A stretch of DNA of 64,000 nt from Forficula auricularia (lineage: Eukaryota > Arthropoda > Insecta > Dermaptera > Forficulidae), in the NCBI GenBank assembly GCA_024734495.1, contig JALMQS010000099.1:67998483-68062482 (forward strand), written 5' to 3'. Below are positions 1 through 12,176 of this stretch, one piece after another. Position 1 is the stretch's first letter, and every line of letters starts with the position of its first letter. A model generated the notes under the pieces. That model saw only the letters and a program-made list of their open reading frames with translations. It did no database searches and was not told the origin of the DNA. The translations under genes were made by a program, and so were the position numbers.

Positions 1-774
1 TTTAATATTTTATTTGTACTAGTAAATTTTTTTTATTTTTGTGTCTATGTTAACTCATATCTTCGTCAATTGTCAACAGATTTTGATGATTTTTTTGCAT
101 TGGGTTCAGTCTACTTTCCGATTGGTCCCGTTTTTTTTCATTGGTATTGTACCTTTTTTGATATGTTTGTTCAGGCATAACTTCTTTGTTTATGAACCGA
201 TTTTAATGGTTCTTTTTTTATTGAAAAGAGAGTACTTTAGGGGTAGTACCATATTAATTTGGTCAAGTTCTGAAGATATGATCCATGACGAAATAACGCA
301 AATCTCCAATTCTTATGACCAAAAAATCGAAATTATAATAAATAAAATCTTTTATAAAAAAAATCTTAAAACATTCATTTAAAAACCCGCAAACGTTTCG
401 AGAAAATTTCTATATTTATGAATTGAATTTTATTATCATTTTCTGATTCATTCGCCTGACGCTTTCTCTTACGAGATTCATGCAAGGTATTATATTAAGT
501 CACTATTAATAGCATCACTAAAAAGAGAAAAATAAAAATAATTTTTATAAAAAAAAATAAAACCGACTTCAAAAAAATTAAATGCAACAAATAAAATAAT
601 AATAGCTTAAAAATAAAATAAAATACACTAAAAGGTATAAAAATATCTTATTTAGTTACAACTAAACGACGAAATATTAACATGAAATTACTTTTTGAAG
701 TCGGTGCCAAAAATATACATTTTAATAAAGTTTAGGGAAAGCGGTGTTGGTTTATAGTGAAACATATTAAACAC

Positions 775-1086
775 AGGAATTATTTAACGGGTTATAGTGG
801 TGTTTCACAAAGAGGAAATAAAATTAAAAATTAAAAATCTTTTAAATTATTTTGGAGATTTTTTTATTTATTTATACTCATACAGTATGAACCCTTCATC
901 AGATTTAACAGAAAAACTGAATATATGTATATTCAGTTTTCTGTTAAACCTCCTGATGAAGGGTTCATAGCCCGAAATATGTATAGAGATAAATAAAAAA
1001 AAATCTCCAAAATAATTTAAAAGATTTTTTTAATTTTTATTTCCTCTTTGTGAAACACCACTATAACCCGTTAAATAATTCCTGTA
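775..1086. mobile_element. Foldback element nested in GAGG core
   Basis: The left arm starts aggaattatttaacgggtta near 775. The right arm ends with its inverse near 1086, and the arms match over more than 100 bases, including gtgtttcacaaagagg. The loop side carries a CTGATGA...GAAA motif. No coding capacity is visible. It disrupts the palindromic core and is therefore younger than it. Confidence 0.75.
953..977 (+). other. Hammerhead-ribozyme-like core motif (site 1)
   Basis: CTGATGA at 953-959 is followed by a GGG/CCC stem and GAAA at 974-977. This is the order of the conserved hammerhead core with stem II. I could not find convincing stem I and stem III partners, so activity is doubtful. 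Confidence 0.3.
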
Positions 1087-1457
1087 TATACATTTTATGA
1101 ATCGGCACTCGACGGATCTTTAAAAACCTTAGTACGTTTGGCGAGTACGTCTCGCTTATACGGTATAGTTTGTTTGGCACCGACTTCAAAAAGTAATTTC
1201 ATGCTAATATTTCGTCGTTTAGTTGTAATTAAATTAGACTATTATTTTATACCTTTTAGTGCATTTTATTTGATTTTTGAGTTTTTATTATTTTATTTGT
1301 TGCATTTAATTTTTTTGAAGTCGGTTTTTTTTTTTGATAAAAATTATTTTTATGTTTTCTGAAAAATTTAACTAGAAAAAACTGAATATATTTTTGAAAA
1401 GAAAAGAGATTTTTTTTTATATTGTTTAAACATTATATCAGACAAAAAAGGGGGGGG

Positions 1458-1790
1458 AGGGGTCAAAAATGAAAACTCTAGTCCTTTCTGACCAAACTCA
1501 ACCAAATTTTTATACATATTCTGTGGACACCCAAAAGGCTAGAAATGCAAAAACTAACCACCCAAAATGGGGAGAGGGTAAAAAATAAAAATCCTAGCTC
1601 TTTCAAGCAAACTCAACCAATTTTCGAATACATAGTTTGACCGAAAGGGCTAGGATTTTCATTTTTGACCTTCCCCTTCCCATTTTGTGTGGTTAGTGTT
1701 TGCATTTCTAGTCTTCTGGTGGTCCACAAAATAAGTATTTAAAATATGGTTGAGTTTGGTCGAAAGGACTAGAATTTTCATTTTTGATTC
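1458..1790. repeat. Short foldback repeat
   Basis: Bases 1465-1503 and 1748-1785 are inverted copies containing ccaaactcaacc and ggttgagtttgg. The same sentence-like block (…actcaaccaaattttgtatac…) recurs inside the TTAC family and family K, so this is a rearranged piece of shared repeat material. Confidence 0.65.
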
Positions 1791-1793
1791 CAC

Positions 1794-2430
1794 AATTTTT
1801 ACGCTGATAGAGGCTCATATGGTTCGAAATAAATAAATTAAAAAATATTCCCCAAGTTTCAAGTCTCTATCTCAATTTTAACCTTGCCCCACAGTTTCCT
1901 ATTTAATCATGGGGTTTTTGGCATCGAACAATCAATTTTTTATTCCGGCCAAAATAATGGTTCAAAAAATTTGAAACTCTGTAGAATTTATCCTTATAAT
2001 ACTAGCTATCCCTCATAATTTTTTACAGATTTTTAACTATTATAATTTTGGAGTCTATAACTTACTAACACTAATAATAAAATGTTTCACCTAGAACCAA
2101 CACTTAACTCCTTAAAAGTTATTACTACCACTAAGATATAGCATATTTTATCTAGATGTAACTCCAATATTATAATAGCTAAAAATCTGTACAAATTCTG
2201 AGGGATAGCTACTATTATAAGGATAAATGCTACAAAGTTTCAAATTTTTTTGAACCATTACTTTGGCCGGAATCAAAAAAATTGATCGTTCAATGCCAAA
2301 AATCCCATGTTATTTAGATGGAAAATCGCTGTGCGGCACAGGTTAAAATTGAGATAGAGACTTGAAACTTGGGGGATATTTTTTTTTTTTTATTTCGAAC
2401 AATATGAGCCTCTGTCAGCGTAAAAATTCG
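1794..2430. repeat. Foldback element, about 635 bp
   Basis: The outer ends tttttacgctgatagaggct (near 1797) and its inverse (near 2426) match, and the arms pair over about 300 bases towards a centre near 2110. No open frame of note. It would extrude or transcribe as a long hairpin. Confidence 0.75.
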
Positions 2431-3600
2431 AAAATACCCAAAATAAGGACCACCCTATTGTGCATATTGCAACAGAAACACATAGATAGAAAATCAAATC
2501 AAAAATATTTTTCTCCACGTTTCAGATATTTTTAAACACAGTGAGAAATTTTTTTTTTTTTAGTGAATTCAATACCAGCAAGAATTTGTTTGAACATCGA
2601 CTTTGCTGCATGAAGCTTAATATTTTTCTGTCCTTTTTCTAAGGATCAGACAACAAGTTAAACTTCTTTTTGGATTAAGAATATCACGGTTGCTTGTTCA
2701 ATAAAAGATTACAAGCTCTAATTTAAAAAGAAGAAAAAATATTTACTTTCATAGTACAAGAGTTTTAAGATAGCGTTGTTAAAAAAAACGGACATTAAAA
2801 CTCGACACAATCCTTCTTGTATTTTAATTAGACTTGGAAAATATTTCTCTTTGTTTCCTTCAGACGGTGTAATCTTTTGTGAAACATGATTCATGTCTCA
2901 ATTCAATTTATAGAACGTGTATAAATAAAAGTATCAGAAGCGATAAAAACTCGCAGGTATTTTGGTGGGCAGAAGAATTGTAGGTGTTTCAGTTTTGGAT
3001 ACTCCAAAGATTCTCCCATCCAATTCTCTTCGTCTAAATGACAGGAATGTTTTTAGGAATTTGATGTTTGGTATGTTTTTCTCTTTCTTTCGAGTTTTAT
3101 TTCTTTACAACTTGCAGCGATTGTTCCGTATCATTGCTCCTTTCACAGGCTCAACACGATGCTCGACTTTGGCTGCCACTTAAGTCTTGTTTTTCTTTCT
3201 TTCTCTTTTTTTTTTTCTTTTTATCGAGATAACATTGGCAAGCTGGTCGCACCGTCTCAATCTTCCCCGGCCCCCGTCCCCCCGTCCCTGTGTAAAAAGT
3301 TGTAATTAGCTGGCTGCTTGCGCCAACTAATGTCTTCATCCCGGGCCGGCTAATTGGCCTCAAGGTCCTCTCTTCCTCAAAAGAAAGAGACAATTGCCTG
3401 AGGAAACAAAGGGGGCCCAAACACGAAACACCCCTCTTTAATTGAGGCAGCCATCACTCAATTAATAACCGTCTGATTGAAACAAGCACGAACTAGAACT
3501 TCATTTAATGGAATACCTGAGAGAAAGACATTTCGCGGCATTAATACCAGGCAGTGATAACACATATCGGCGATGGAAAAGTTGTTTGAATAATTTTGTG
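2431..3600. other. Low-repeat interval, no gene recognised
   Basis: I see no recognisable coding region. Bases about 3240-3420 are noticeably more GC-rich than the surroundings and contain several TAATTA/TAATT motifs. Such islands can be regulatory, but that is speculation. A short segment near 2505-2570 resembles one near 37145-37200. Confidence 0.4.
3430..3570 (+). repeat. Diverged duplicate of 8255-8400
   Basis: A block containing ccgtctgattgaaaca and acgaactaga is shared, with scattered substitutions, with 8255-8400. It does not resemble the transposon families in the window. Both copies lie next to an arm of the same foldback family. Confidence 0.6.
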
Positions 3601-3604
3601 TTAT

Positions 3605-4680
3605 TTTTGGCGCATTCCAAGCCAAATCGGACGGTTTGAAAAATTTTAATTTTTGATTTCCTTCATTTTTTGACATTTTTTAGTGCCCATCAAAAAACTC
3701 TTCTGGTAAATTTTGAAATTTTTTTGATTACCTGGTTTAAAAGATATCGAATTTCTGTTTTTCGCTCATAACTTCTTCAAAAATGGTCCAAATTCAAAAT
3801 TTTTTTTTGAAATTTTAGATTTCTTACATACTTTTTAGAAAAAATACAAAAAAATTATTCAAAGGGTTTTTATATCGTCGCCTTAGAGTGTAAACCTGCT
3901 AACTCACAAAAAGGAAATTTTACAGGGAAGAGAAAAAACAAACAAAATTTAATATTGTTGTTTTGAAAAGAAAAAATTTTCTACATTTTTTTTCTACAAC
4001 TTACGATATTAATTTTAAATTGCAGTTTTACTTACACGATACTGGATCTCTTTTTCTTTCGAACGGTATTAATATGTCATATATGATAAAAATGGATTTA
4101 GCAGGTTTACACTCTAAGGCGACGATATGCGATTTTTGAGTTTGAAAATTTTGATCTTGTTTTTGAAACTGTATGTATGTACTTTTCGATTTTTTAGATA
4201 ATTTTTTATTTTAAACTTCTATTCATTCTACAAATTTTAAGACCGGGTTTGCTAGTGGTCCTATGATAATTACTATTTTTTTTTCGATTTTTTTATTTTG
4301 ATTTTCTTTCAACAAAGTAAAATACTAATTATTTATTTTAAACATCTGTTAACGATAAAAATCAATTCAAAATTACTATAAAAAGAGAACTCAATATCAA
4401 AAAGTGGTTTTAATAATGGTTAATAGCGAATAAATTTTTTTCGAAATTTTCGAAAATCGAAAAAAAATAGTAACTATGTAAATAACAAAAATTTGGATCA
4501 TTTTTTGAAGAAGTTATGGGCGTAAAACCTGAAATTCAGATTTTTTAAACCGGTGATCAAAAAAAATTCAAAATTTTACCAGAAAGAATTTTTTGATGGA
4601 TGCTAAAAATTGTCAAAAAATGAAGAAAATCAAAAATTAAAAATTTTAAAACGGTCAAATTTGCCGTGAAAGTCCCCCCC
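3605..4680. mobile_element. Foldback element, about 1.1 kb
   Basis: Outer arms at about 3605-3850 and 4475-4680 are inverted copies (for example atcaaaaaactcttctggta and its inverse). A second inner inverted pair, cgccttagagtgtaaacctg at about 3880 and its inverse near 4110, is near-perfect. A lone arm of the same family lies at 8690-8860. No gene is inside. Confidence 0.7.
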
Positions 4681-4689
4681 CCCCATTAA

Positions 4690-6545
4690 GGGGAGTCTTT
4701 CATTTAATTTTTTGTTAAAAAACCCTTTCCTTCCAAAAGTTACAGCCCTCTAAAGTTAGGGGCAGTGGAATTGTTTTTATTTAATATATCCACCATGGAA
4801 GAATTTAGAAGAATGAAATTTGGCAGATAACTGATGATAATAAAATGGCAGTTTTTGACGATTTTTGTAACCCTAAAATGTTAACACAAGGAATGTCATT
4901 ACTTTATTTGACACCAGCCTACTTGATTTTTTTTTAATAATAACCAATCTGATAATTCTACCAGTACCTGAAAAGGGTTTGAGTATTATTTTATTTTTTG
5001 TGATCAAACAAACTATTTTATCAGAAAAAGTTAAGACATAAAAAAGTTGCAAATTGAATTTGTCTTTTTTTGAATCAAAATTTTAAATAAGAAAATGTAG
5101 AGGTTGAAATGTTGTGATTGCGTGTGCAAAAAAATCGATTCACAGCAAATAATTTTTAAAATTTTTACAAATAACCATATAATTTGTTCTATTAACTCTA
5201 AACTAACATATTCAATAAATATTGTTGATAATTTTTGAATTTTATAAAAAAAAAATAAGTAAAACACTGCGGGTCTCGCTTGAACATTTTGTATATTTTA
5301 TCTTTCTATCAATGATGCTTAATTCAAAATGATTCATTTTATTGATATTTCAAATGGAATTTGATCTTTTATTAAAACTTTATTTAAATGTAAAGTGATA
5401 TTGAGAAAGTATGATAATTTGTAATTGTATCTTTTAATTTAATTTTACTTATTTTTTTTTATAAAATTCAAAAATTATCACCCATATTTATTGAATATGT
5501 TAGTTTAAGAGTTAATAGAACAAATTATATGGTTATTTGTAAAAATTTTAAAAAATTATTTGCTGTAAATCGATTTCTCTATTTGAACCGCAATCACAAC
5601 ATTTCAACCTCTACATTTTCTTAATTAAAATTTTTATTCAAAAAGACAAATTCAATTTGGAACTTTTTTATGTCTTAACTTTTCTTTTTCTCATAAAATA
5701 GTTTGTTTGATCACAAAAATATAAAATAATACTCAAACCCTTTTCAGGTACTGGTAAATTATCAGATTGGCTATTATTAAAAAAAAATCAAGTAGGCTGG
5801 TGTCAAATAAAGTAATAATGACATTCCCTTGTGTTAACAAAAAGAGGGTTACAAAAATCGTCAAAAAACTGCCATTTTATTATCATCAGTTATCTGCCAA
5901 ATTTCATTCTTCTAAATTCAATAAATATGGGTGATAAATTTTGAATTTTATAAAAAAAATAAGCAAAATTAAATTAAAAGATACAATTACAAATTATCAT
6001 ACTTTCTCAATATCACTTTACATTTAAATAAAGTTTTAATAAAAGATCAAATTCCATTTAAAATATCAATAAAAAGAATCATTTTAAATTAACCATCATT
6101 GAAAGAAAGATAAAATATACAAAATGTTCAAGCAGACCGCGGTGTTATACTTATTTTTTTTTATAAAATTCAAAAATGACAACAATATTTATTGAATATG
6201 TTAGTTTAAGAGTTAATAGAACAAATTATATGGTTATTTGTAAAAATTTTAAAAATTATTTGCTATTTAATAAGTGTTTATTGGTGGCTCGATTTTTTTT
6301 GCACAGCAGTATATTTATTATAGGGGTTGATTTTTTCATCCTCTTGTGATATCATTTTAGGGTAACAAAATCGTCAAAAACTTCCATTATATTAGTATCA
6401 GTTATCTGCGAAATTTCATTCTTCTAAATTATTCCATAGTGGATATATATTAAATAAAACAATTTTTTTCTCCCTAAATTTAGAGGCCTAACTTGTAGGG
6501 GAAAGGGTTTTGAACAAAAAATTATATGATAGACCCACCTTAATT
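4690..6545. mobile_element. Composite foldback element, about 1.85 kb
   Basis: Terminal segments near 4700-4880 and 6365-6545 are inverted copies, for example gaatgaaatttggcagataa against its inverse. Inside, 4890-5270 is inverted against 5480-5860, and 5270-5470 against 5945-6150. The middle holds a third copy of the terminal motif at about 5840-5920. Open frames here are short and have no recognisable product. Confidence 0.7.
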
Positions 6546-6654
6546 TTTGCTAAAAAATCAATCTTTAAAATATTTCGCATCAATTTAGAAACACTCTGTA
6601 TAATATATTAGTATAAAATTTAAGTAGTATAACATATGTTCTGGGATAAAAAAA

Positions 6655-8165
6655 TAAAACCAACTTCAAAAAATTTAATGCAACAAATAAAATAATAATA
6701 GATTAAAAATAAAATAAAATACACTAAAAGGTATAAAATATCTTATTTAGTTACAACTAAACGACGAAATATGAACATGAAATTACTTTTTGAAGTCGGT
6801 GCCAAACAAACTATATAAGCGAGCGTACCCGCCAAACGTATTAAGTAAGATCCGTCGAGTGCGATTCATAAAATGTATATGTTTGGCACCGACTTCAAAA
6901 AGTAATTTCATAATAATATTTCGTCGTTTAGTTGTAACTAAACAAGATAATTATTTTATAACTTTTAGAGTATTTTATTTTATTTTTGAGTTTTATTATT
7001 TTATTTGTTGCATTTAATTTTTTTGAAGTCGGTTTTATTTTTTTTTCTAAAAATTATTTTTATTTTTCTCTTTTTAGTGATGTTATTAATAGTGACTTAA
7101 TATAATACCTTGCATGCATCTCGTAAGAGAAAGCGTCGGGCGAATGAATCAGAAAATGATAATAAAATTCAATTCATAAATATAGAAATTCTCTAGAAAC
7201 AATTGCGGGCTTTAAATGAATGTTTTAAGATTTTTTTTATAAAAGATTTTATTTATTATAATTTCGATTATTTGGTCATAAGAATTAGAGATTTACGTTA
7301 TTTCGTCATTGATCATATCTTCAGAACTTGATCAAATTAATATGGTACTACCCTTTAAGGTACCCTCTTTCCAATAAAAAAGAATCATTAAAATCGGTTC
7401 ATAAACAAAGAAGTTATGCCTGAACAAACATCAAATAAGCTGACGTGTTCAGATGTGGCCATCCACTTGACTTTACCATACAACCTGGCCCCTCACTTAC
7501 ATTAATATTTAATAAAATTATTTACAATCATGCAGGGGAGGGGTTAGTTTTTGCATTTTTAGACTTCTGGGGACCCACTGATTATGTATACAAAATTTGG
7601 CTGAGTTTGCTCAAACGACCTAGATTTTTAATTTTTAACCCCCCTAGACCCCTCTTAATTTTGAGTCGATATGCACCAAAATCTAATCAGCTCTTAATCT
7701 CAATGGACCAAAACTATGTGTGAAATTGGGTTTCGATATTCACACTAGTTTTTGAGCTAGCTCGTCCACAAATTTGGTAACGCACAGACTAACTAACTAA
7801 CTAACTAACTAACAGACATTTTGACAAAAATTATTATCTCAAAAAATATAATTTTTTCGATGTTCACTTATTAGAGCTTTTTTGTAGAGGAAAATGCCAT
7901 GGTTTCGCTCAATTTTTTAATCAAAATAGTTTCAGCCGTTTTTGAGATATTTCGAAAAAAAGAAGGAAAAAACACTCTTTTTTCATGCACGATTATAATA
8001 CTTGACCATACCATGTATGGTAAAGTAAAAAGGTCCAATAGAATGAAAAACGGGACCAATCGGAAATTAGACTGAACCCAATGCAAAAATAATCAAAATC
8101 GGCTCCCAATTGGCGAAGATATGAGGTAACATAGACAAAAAAATTCATTCGAATTGCGAACCGCG
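6655..8165 (-). repeat. GAGG-family copy carrying a TTAC insertion
   Basis: Palindromic core 6655-7040 is followed, in reverse orientation, by the rest of the GAGG family to about 8165. The match is interrupted at 7437-8030 by a TTAC element; sequence on either side joins to give the uninterrupted GAGG text seen at 120-200. The inner TTAC copy is therefore younger than the host copy. Confidence 0.75.
7437..8030 (-). mobile_element. TTAC-family element, complete copy
   Basis: On the minus strand it starts ttactttaccatacatgg and ends acacgtcagctta, the same ends as 18101-18722 and 20611-21097. It contains a run of taac repeats (complement of the 'gttagttagtctgtgcgtta' block). The length is about 600 bp and it has no coding capacity. 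Because it lies cleanly inside a GAGG copy it behaves as a mobile unit. I could not assign it to a superfamily. Confidence 0.7.
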
Positions 8166-8254
8166 AAAAATTTAAGTAATATAATATATGTTCTGGGAAA
8201 ATATGAAAATATCTCGATTACCTAATTTAACAAGAAAGCTGCAAAAGGAGGGCC

Positions 8255-8400
8255 CAGTCAGCCATCTTTATAGTTAAGGCAGCCGTCACACATTTAATAA
8301 CAGTCTGATTGAAACAATCACGAACTAGAGTCGTTTAATGAAATAACCGAAGAGAAAGAGGTTTCGACATCAGCCAGTGATAATCGAAATAAATGTCACT
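8255..8400 (+). repeat. Diverged duplicate of 3430-3570
   Basis: It shares taataacagtctgattgaaa and cacgaactagag with the earlier block, with perhaps a fifth of positions changed. The flanks up to about 8690 appear single-copy and show no gene. Confidence 0.6.
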
Positions 8401-8689
8401 AGGCGAGTCCATTAGCTTCCTAAAACCGTTAACTGAACGATCCAATCTCCTCTAAAACGACAACTGATACTCTAAACTCGAGAGAGAAGGTTTGTTATTC
8501 AGTGATTGAAAGCACAAGCCTCGGATTATCTCCCAAGACGAAGAATAAATTTAAATGGGAAATTTCTTTGAAATTAATTGACAAACGTTTATCTTGAACT
8601 TAAGTAATACGAACTAAGAGCGCGTTTTTAGGGTTCCGTTCAAAAGTAAAACGGGATTCTATTTAATGTACATGTGGGGCATTCCACGA

Positions 8690-8860
8690 AAAATTTTAAT
8701 TTTTGATTTCCTTCATTTTTTTAGTACCCATCAAAAAACTCTTCCTGGTAAAATTTGAAATTTTTTTGATCATCGTTTTAAAAGATATCGAATTTCGGTT
8801 TTTTGCTCATATCTTCTTCAAAAATGATCCAAATCAAAAAAATTTTTCTTGAAATTTTTG
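8690..8860 (+). repeat. Solo arm of the 3605-4680 foldback family
   Basis: It matches the left arm at about 3630-3810 (atttttgatttccttcattt, then the catcaaaaaactctt block) with no inverted partner before the next element starts at 8866. Confidence 0.65.
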
Positions 8861-8865
8861 TTTTT

Positions 8866-9948
8866 TACTTTACCATACAGGGTATGGTCAAGTATTGTAA
8901 TCGTTCATGAAAAAAGTGGTTTTTACTCATTATTTTTTTTGAAATATCTCAAAAACGGCTGAAAATATTTCGATTAAAAAAAATTGAGCGAAACTATGGC
9001 ATTTCGCTCTACAAAAAGCTCAAATAAGTGAACATCGGAAAATTTAAATTTTTCGAGATAATAATTGTTTTGTCAAAATGTCTGTTAGCTAGTCTGGTTG
9101 TCCGGTTGTCCGTTAGTCTGTGCGTTACCAATTTTTTGTAGACGAGCTAGCTCAAAAACTAGTTTGAATATCGAAACCAAATTTCACACGTAGTTTTGGT
9201 CCATTGAGATCAAGAGCTGATTAGATTTTGGTGCATATCGACCCTGGGGTGGAGGGGGGTTAAAAATTAAAAATCTAGGCCATTTGAGAAAACTCAACCA
9301 AATTTTGTATACATAATCAGTGGACCCCCAGAAGTCTAAAAATGCAAAAACTAACCGCCTAAAATGGGGGGGGGGGTCAAAAAATGAAAATTCTTGGGCA
9401 TTTTTTTTACCAAAACTCAACCAAATTTTGTATACATAATCAGTGGACCCTCGTGAAGTCTAAAAATGCAAAAAACTAACAGCCTAAAATGGGGGGGGGG
9501 GGGGTCAAAAAATGAAAATCTTGGGCATTTACCAAACTCAACCAAATTTTGTATACATAATCAGTGGACCCCCAGAAGTCTAAAAATGCAAAAACTAACC
9601 GCCCAAAAAATAGGGGGGGGGGGGGGGTCAAAAAATGAAAATCTTGGGAATTTACCAAACTCAACCAAATTTTGGATACATAATTAGTAGGACCCCAGAA
9701 GTCTAACAATGCAAAAACTAACCGCCCAAAATGGAGGGGGTGGTATAGTCAAAAAATGAAAATATAGGGTCTTGTTCCAAAAACCAAATTTTTTATATAT
9801 AATCATTGGGCCCAGGAGTCTAAAAATGCAAAAACTAACCCTCTCCCCTACATGATTATAAATAATTTTATTAAATATTAAATATAAGGGAGAGGCCAGG
9901 TTGTATGGTAAAGTCAAGTGGATGGCCACATCAGAACACGTCAGCTTA
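8866..9948 (+). mobile_element. TTAC-family element with internal expansion
   Basis: It has the same termini as the 600-bp copies (ttttactttaccatacaggg … cacgtcagctta) but is about 1.08 kb long because an internal block has been tandemly amplified at 9245-9840. No coding capacity. Confidence 0.7.
9245..9840 (+). repeat. About 122-bp minisatellite with poly-G tracts
   Basis: The block containing actcaaccaaattttg recurs at roughly 9291, 9415, 9538, 9659 and, more diverged, 9775, giving a period near 122. The units carry runs of G (about 9366-9376, 9491-9504, 9614-9628). Open frames on both strands are the repeat itself. Confidence 0.75.
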
Positions 9949-10074
9949 TTTGTTCTTTTTTTACAATTATTCATAAATTCAAATTCAAATCATAAAGCGA
10001 AAATTCTTCCGAAACGTTTGTATTTTAAAAATGGTTTGAAGATTGTTTTTTTATACTAGTAAAAAGACTTGTAA

Positions 10075-10075
<1 letters not shown>

Positions 10076-10110
<35 letters not shown>
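10076..10110. repeat. (AT)n microsatellite
   Basis: An uninterrupted alternating AT tract of about 17 dinucleotides. Similar, shorter tracts occur near 14160, 40026 and 62163. Confidence 0.9.
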
Positions 10111-10113
<3 letters not shown>

Positions 10114-10529
10114 TTAAACATATGTATATTTTTATACACATCAAACAAAGGACAACCTCATAGTTTTTTCTTCATTAATCATTACTCTCGGATATTTTTT
10201 TTTTCAATTTTATAATTTAACTCCTACATATAAGTTTGTATGAACAAGTTGAGCTAATGAGTCAAGAATAAACTATTTAGCTCAAACCGTTCATTTATAA
10301 GCAAATGCCTTATCACAGAAGTGTATACCTACATATTCTTGAAAAAAATGTTCACTTTTGTAAAGAGTTTGAAAAAATTGATGAATTTTAAATTGAAAAT
10401 GTACATGGTTGGATATTTGTAAAGCAAATATGCTAAATATTTTACCGAAATTTTGAATAGAAGAAAGTTAATTTGACGGGAATCGAAAGTTGGCGACCAA
10501 TATTTGAAGTGAGTTTATTTCTTTTTTTC

Positions 10530-11365
10530 TTTAAAAAGACCAAAATGCACTTCATGTATTAAAAATAAAAAATTCCAAATAAAATAAATCTAGGTATAAA
10601 ATCTATTAAAACAATTTTTATTGACAGAATAAAAGACTAGAAATATGTCTATGATTAAGGAAGAAATAATACAGTCAAGAGAGTGTTAGGGCTGCAAGAT
10701 GAAAATATGACGCTGCCTGCCTGGAGAGAACTTAATCGCTTCTAACTATAAAACATGCTAAAAGGAGAAAGATCCTTTTTAGGGTTCAAATAATAAATAA
10801 AATGGCCTCTATTAGGCACAGTATAATGTCTATCTGTTTGTCCATCTGTTGAAGCATTATTAAGGTGGAAAAAATATTCCATTGCATCTCGGATCTAATA
10901 GATGACACCCGCCCAGGCAGAAGTGTGGGAGAAGAATCAGACACAATCTTGTTCAAACCTGCCGCGGCACTCTGCTGTTTGGTAGTAGCAGTAGTCCGTC
11001 ATTAAATAGTCACAACTCATGGGAGCCCCTGTCGTTTAGGCAACTTAATTACCACATCAGTTAAGGGTATCACTAACCCTGCAAAAAGGGGCAAGCCATT
11101 TCTCCATTTTTACTTTATACAATACGAAGCAGTTAAAGTCTTGGATCGCTCTCGAACCAAGCGCGACTTCAAAGGGTCCTCAGGTCATATTTCATCTTGG
11201 AGCTCTGAAACTCTTGAATGTATTGTTTCTCCCTTAATCAAAGAAATATTTGTAGTCTTTTATTCTGTCATTAAATAAATAATTCCAATAGAATCTATAT
11301 CTTTTCTATTTATTGTATTTTATTTTTAATACATCAAGTGCATTTCGGCATTTAAAAAAAAACTA
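10530..11365. repeat. Loose foldback, about 830 bp
   Basis: tgcacttcatgtattaaaaa near 10545 is inverted at about 11325-11345 and further pairing follows inward. The interior (10640-11270) has moderate GC and no recognised gene. A short block containing ctgtttgtccatctgt occurs both inside (10838) and just outside (11372) as a direct repeat. Confidence 0.55.
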
Positions 11366-12176
11366 AAGTGTCTGTTTGTCCATCTGTCGAAGCATTATTA
11401 AGGCGACCAGATTTAAGGAATGTTAAATATTTTTTTATCATTAATTATATGTATAAGAGAAATAAACTGATATGGCCATCCCCCTTCATTCTGAGTTCTA
11501 AAGAAATAACGACTCTTTTTTCTCAGGACCATTTCAAAGTAACTTTCATAGTAGTATTAGTATACATATTTATGTAACGCATCAACTTACTAACTAACAT
11601 ACTAAAGTAATGTGAGGCATTTTGGTAAATGAATTAATATCTCGTAAAATATAATTTTTTTCGATGTCTCTTTTATAAGGCTTTTCTTGTAGACCGAAAC
11701 TCTATGGTTTCGATCAATTTTTTTATCAAAATACTTTGAGCCGCTTTTGTGATATTTGGAAAAATTTTAGTTAGGAGCCATTCATAAAATACGTCACGCA
11801 AAATTTCGCCTTTTTGGACCCCCTCCCTGGCCCCACTCCCCTTCGTCACACTTTCTGGAACCCCCTAACAAATATAACGTCACAAAAACTAGACCCCCCT
11901 ATAATAAAATTACAATAACAATCGGAAAAAAATTTATGAATTGCAAACGTCACGTTTCCTTAGACCCCCCGCCCCTGTCACATATCTCATATCATCATAC
12001 TAAGCAATACCCCTTCCTCCTCCCTGTTTGCAAACGTATTTTATGAATGGCCCATTTTGGATATTTTACCAAAAATATAGAGATTTCAAAAAAATGACAT
12101 TTTACAGATAAGGTTATCAATTTGTAGGTAAAAGTCACGTGACTTGGCTTTCGTCGGCGACCACCATTTGGAGAAT

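Larger units (their letters stand above)
558..1335. repeat. Palindromic core of the GAGG family, interrupted
   Basis: The two arms (about 558-705 and 1178-1335) are near-perfect inverted copies beginning accgacttcaaaaa. In other copies (6655-7040, 21448-21845, 25401-25742, 33609-33957, 40459-40799) the arms are only about 60-110 bases apart. Here they are pushed apart by a separate foldback element at about 775-1086, so this copy is a nested insertion. Confidence 0.8.
1..1345 (+). repeat. GAGG-family dispersed repeat, 5' end cut by window edge
   Basis: This is the largest partial copy of a family seen at least six times here (also 6655-8165 minus, 20392-21845, 25016-25742, 33232-33957, 40106-40799). 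Complete copies start aaccgacttcaaaaaaagg and end gaagtcggttttt, so the ends are short inverted repeats. The first 400 bases match the left two thirds of the intact copies, and the palindromic core follows. A short open frame inside it is simply the repeat read in frame and is not a gene. The family resembles repeats common in arthropod genomes. I see no coding capacity, so it would be non-autonomous. Confidence 0.75.

Noticed and set aside
7445..7723. 92-residue open frame
   Set aside because: It lies wholly inside a TTAC repeat; related frames in other copies (9184-9420, 9476-9709) show it is repeat sequence read in frame.
7437..8030. Helitron identity for the TTAC family
   Set aside because: The ends do not show 5' TC and 3' CTRR with a terminal hairpin.
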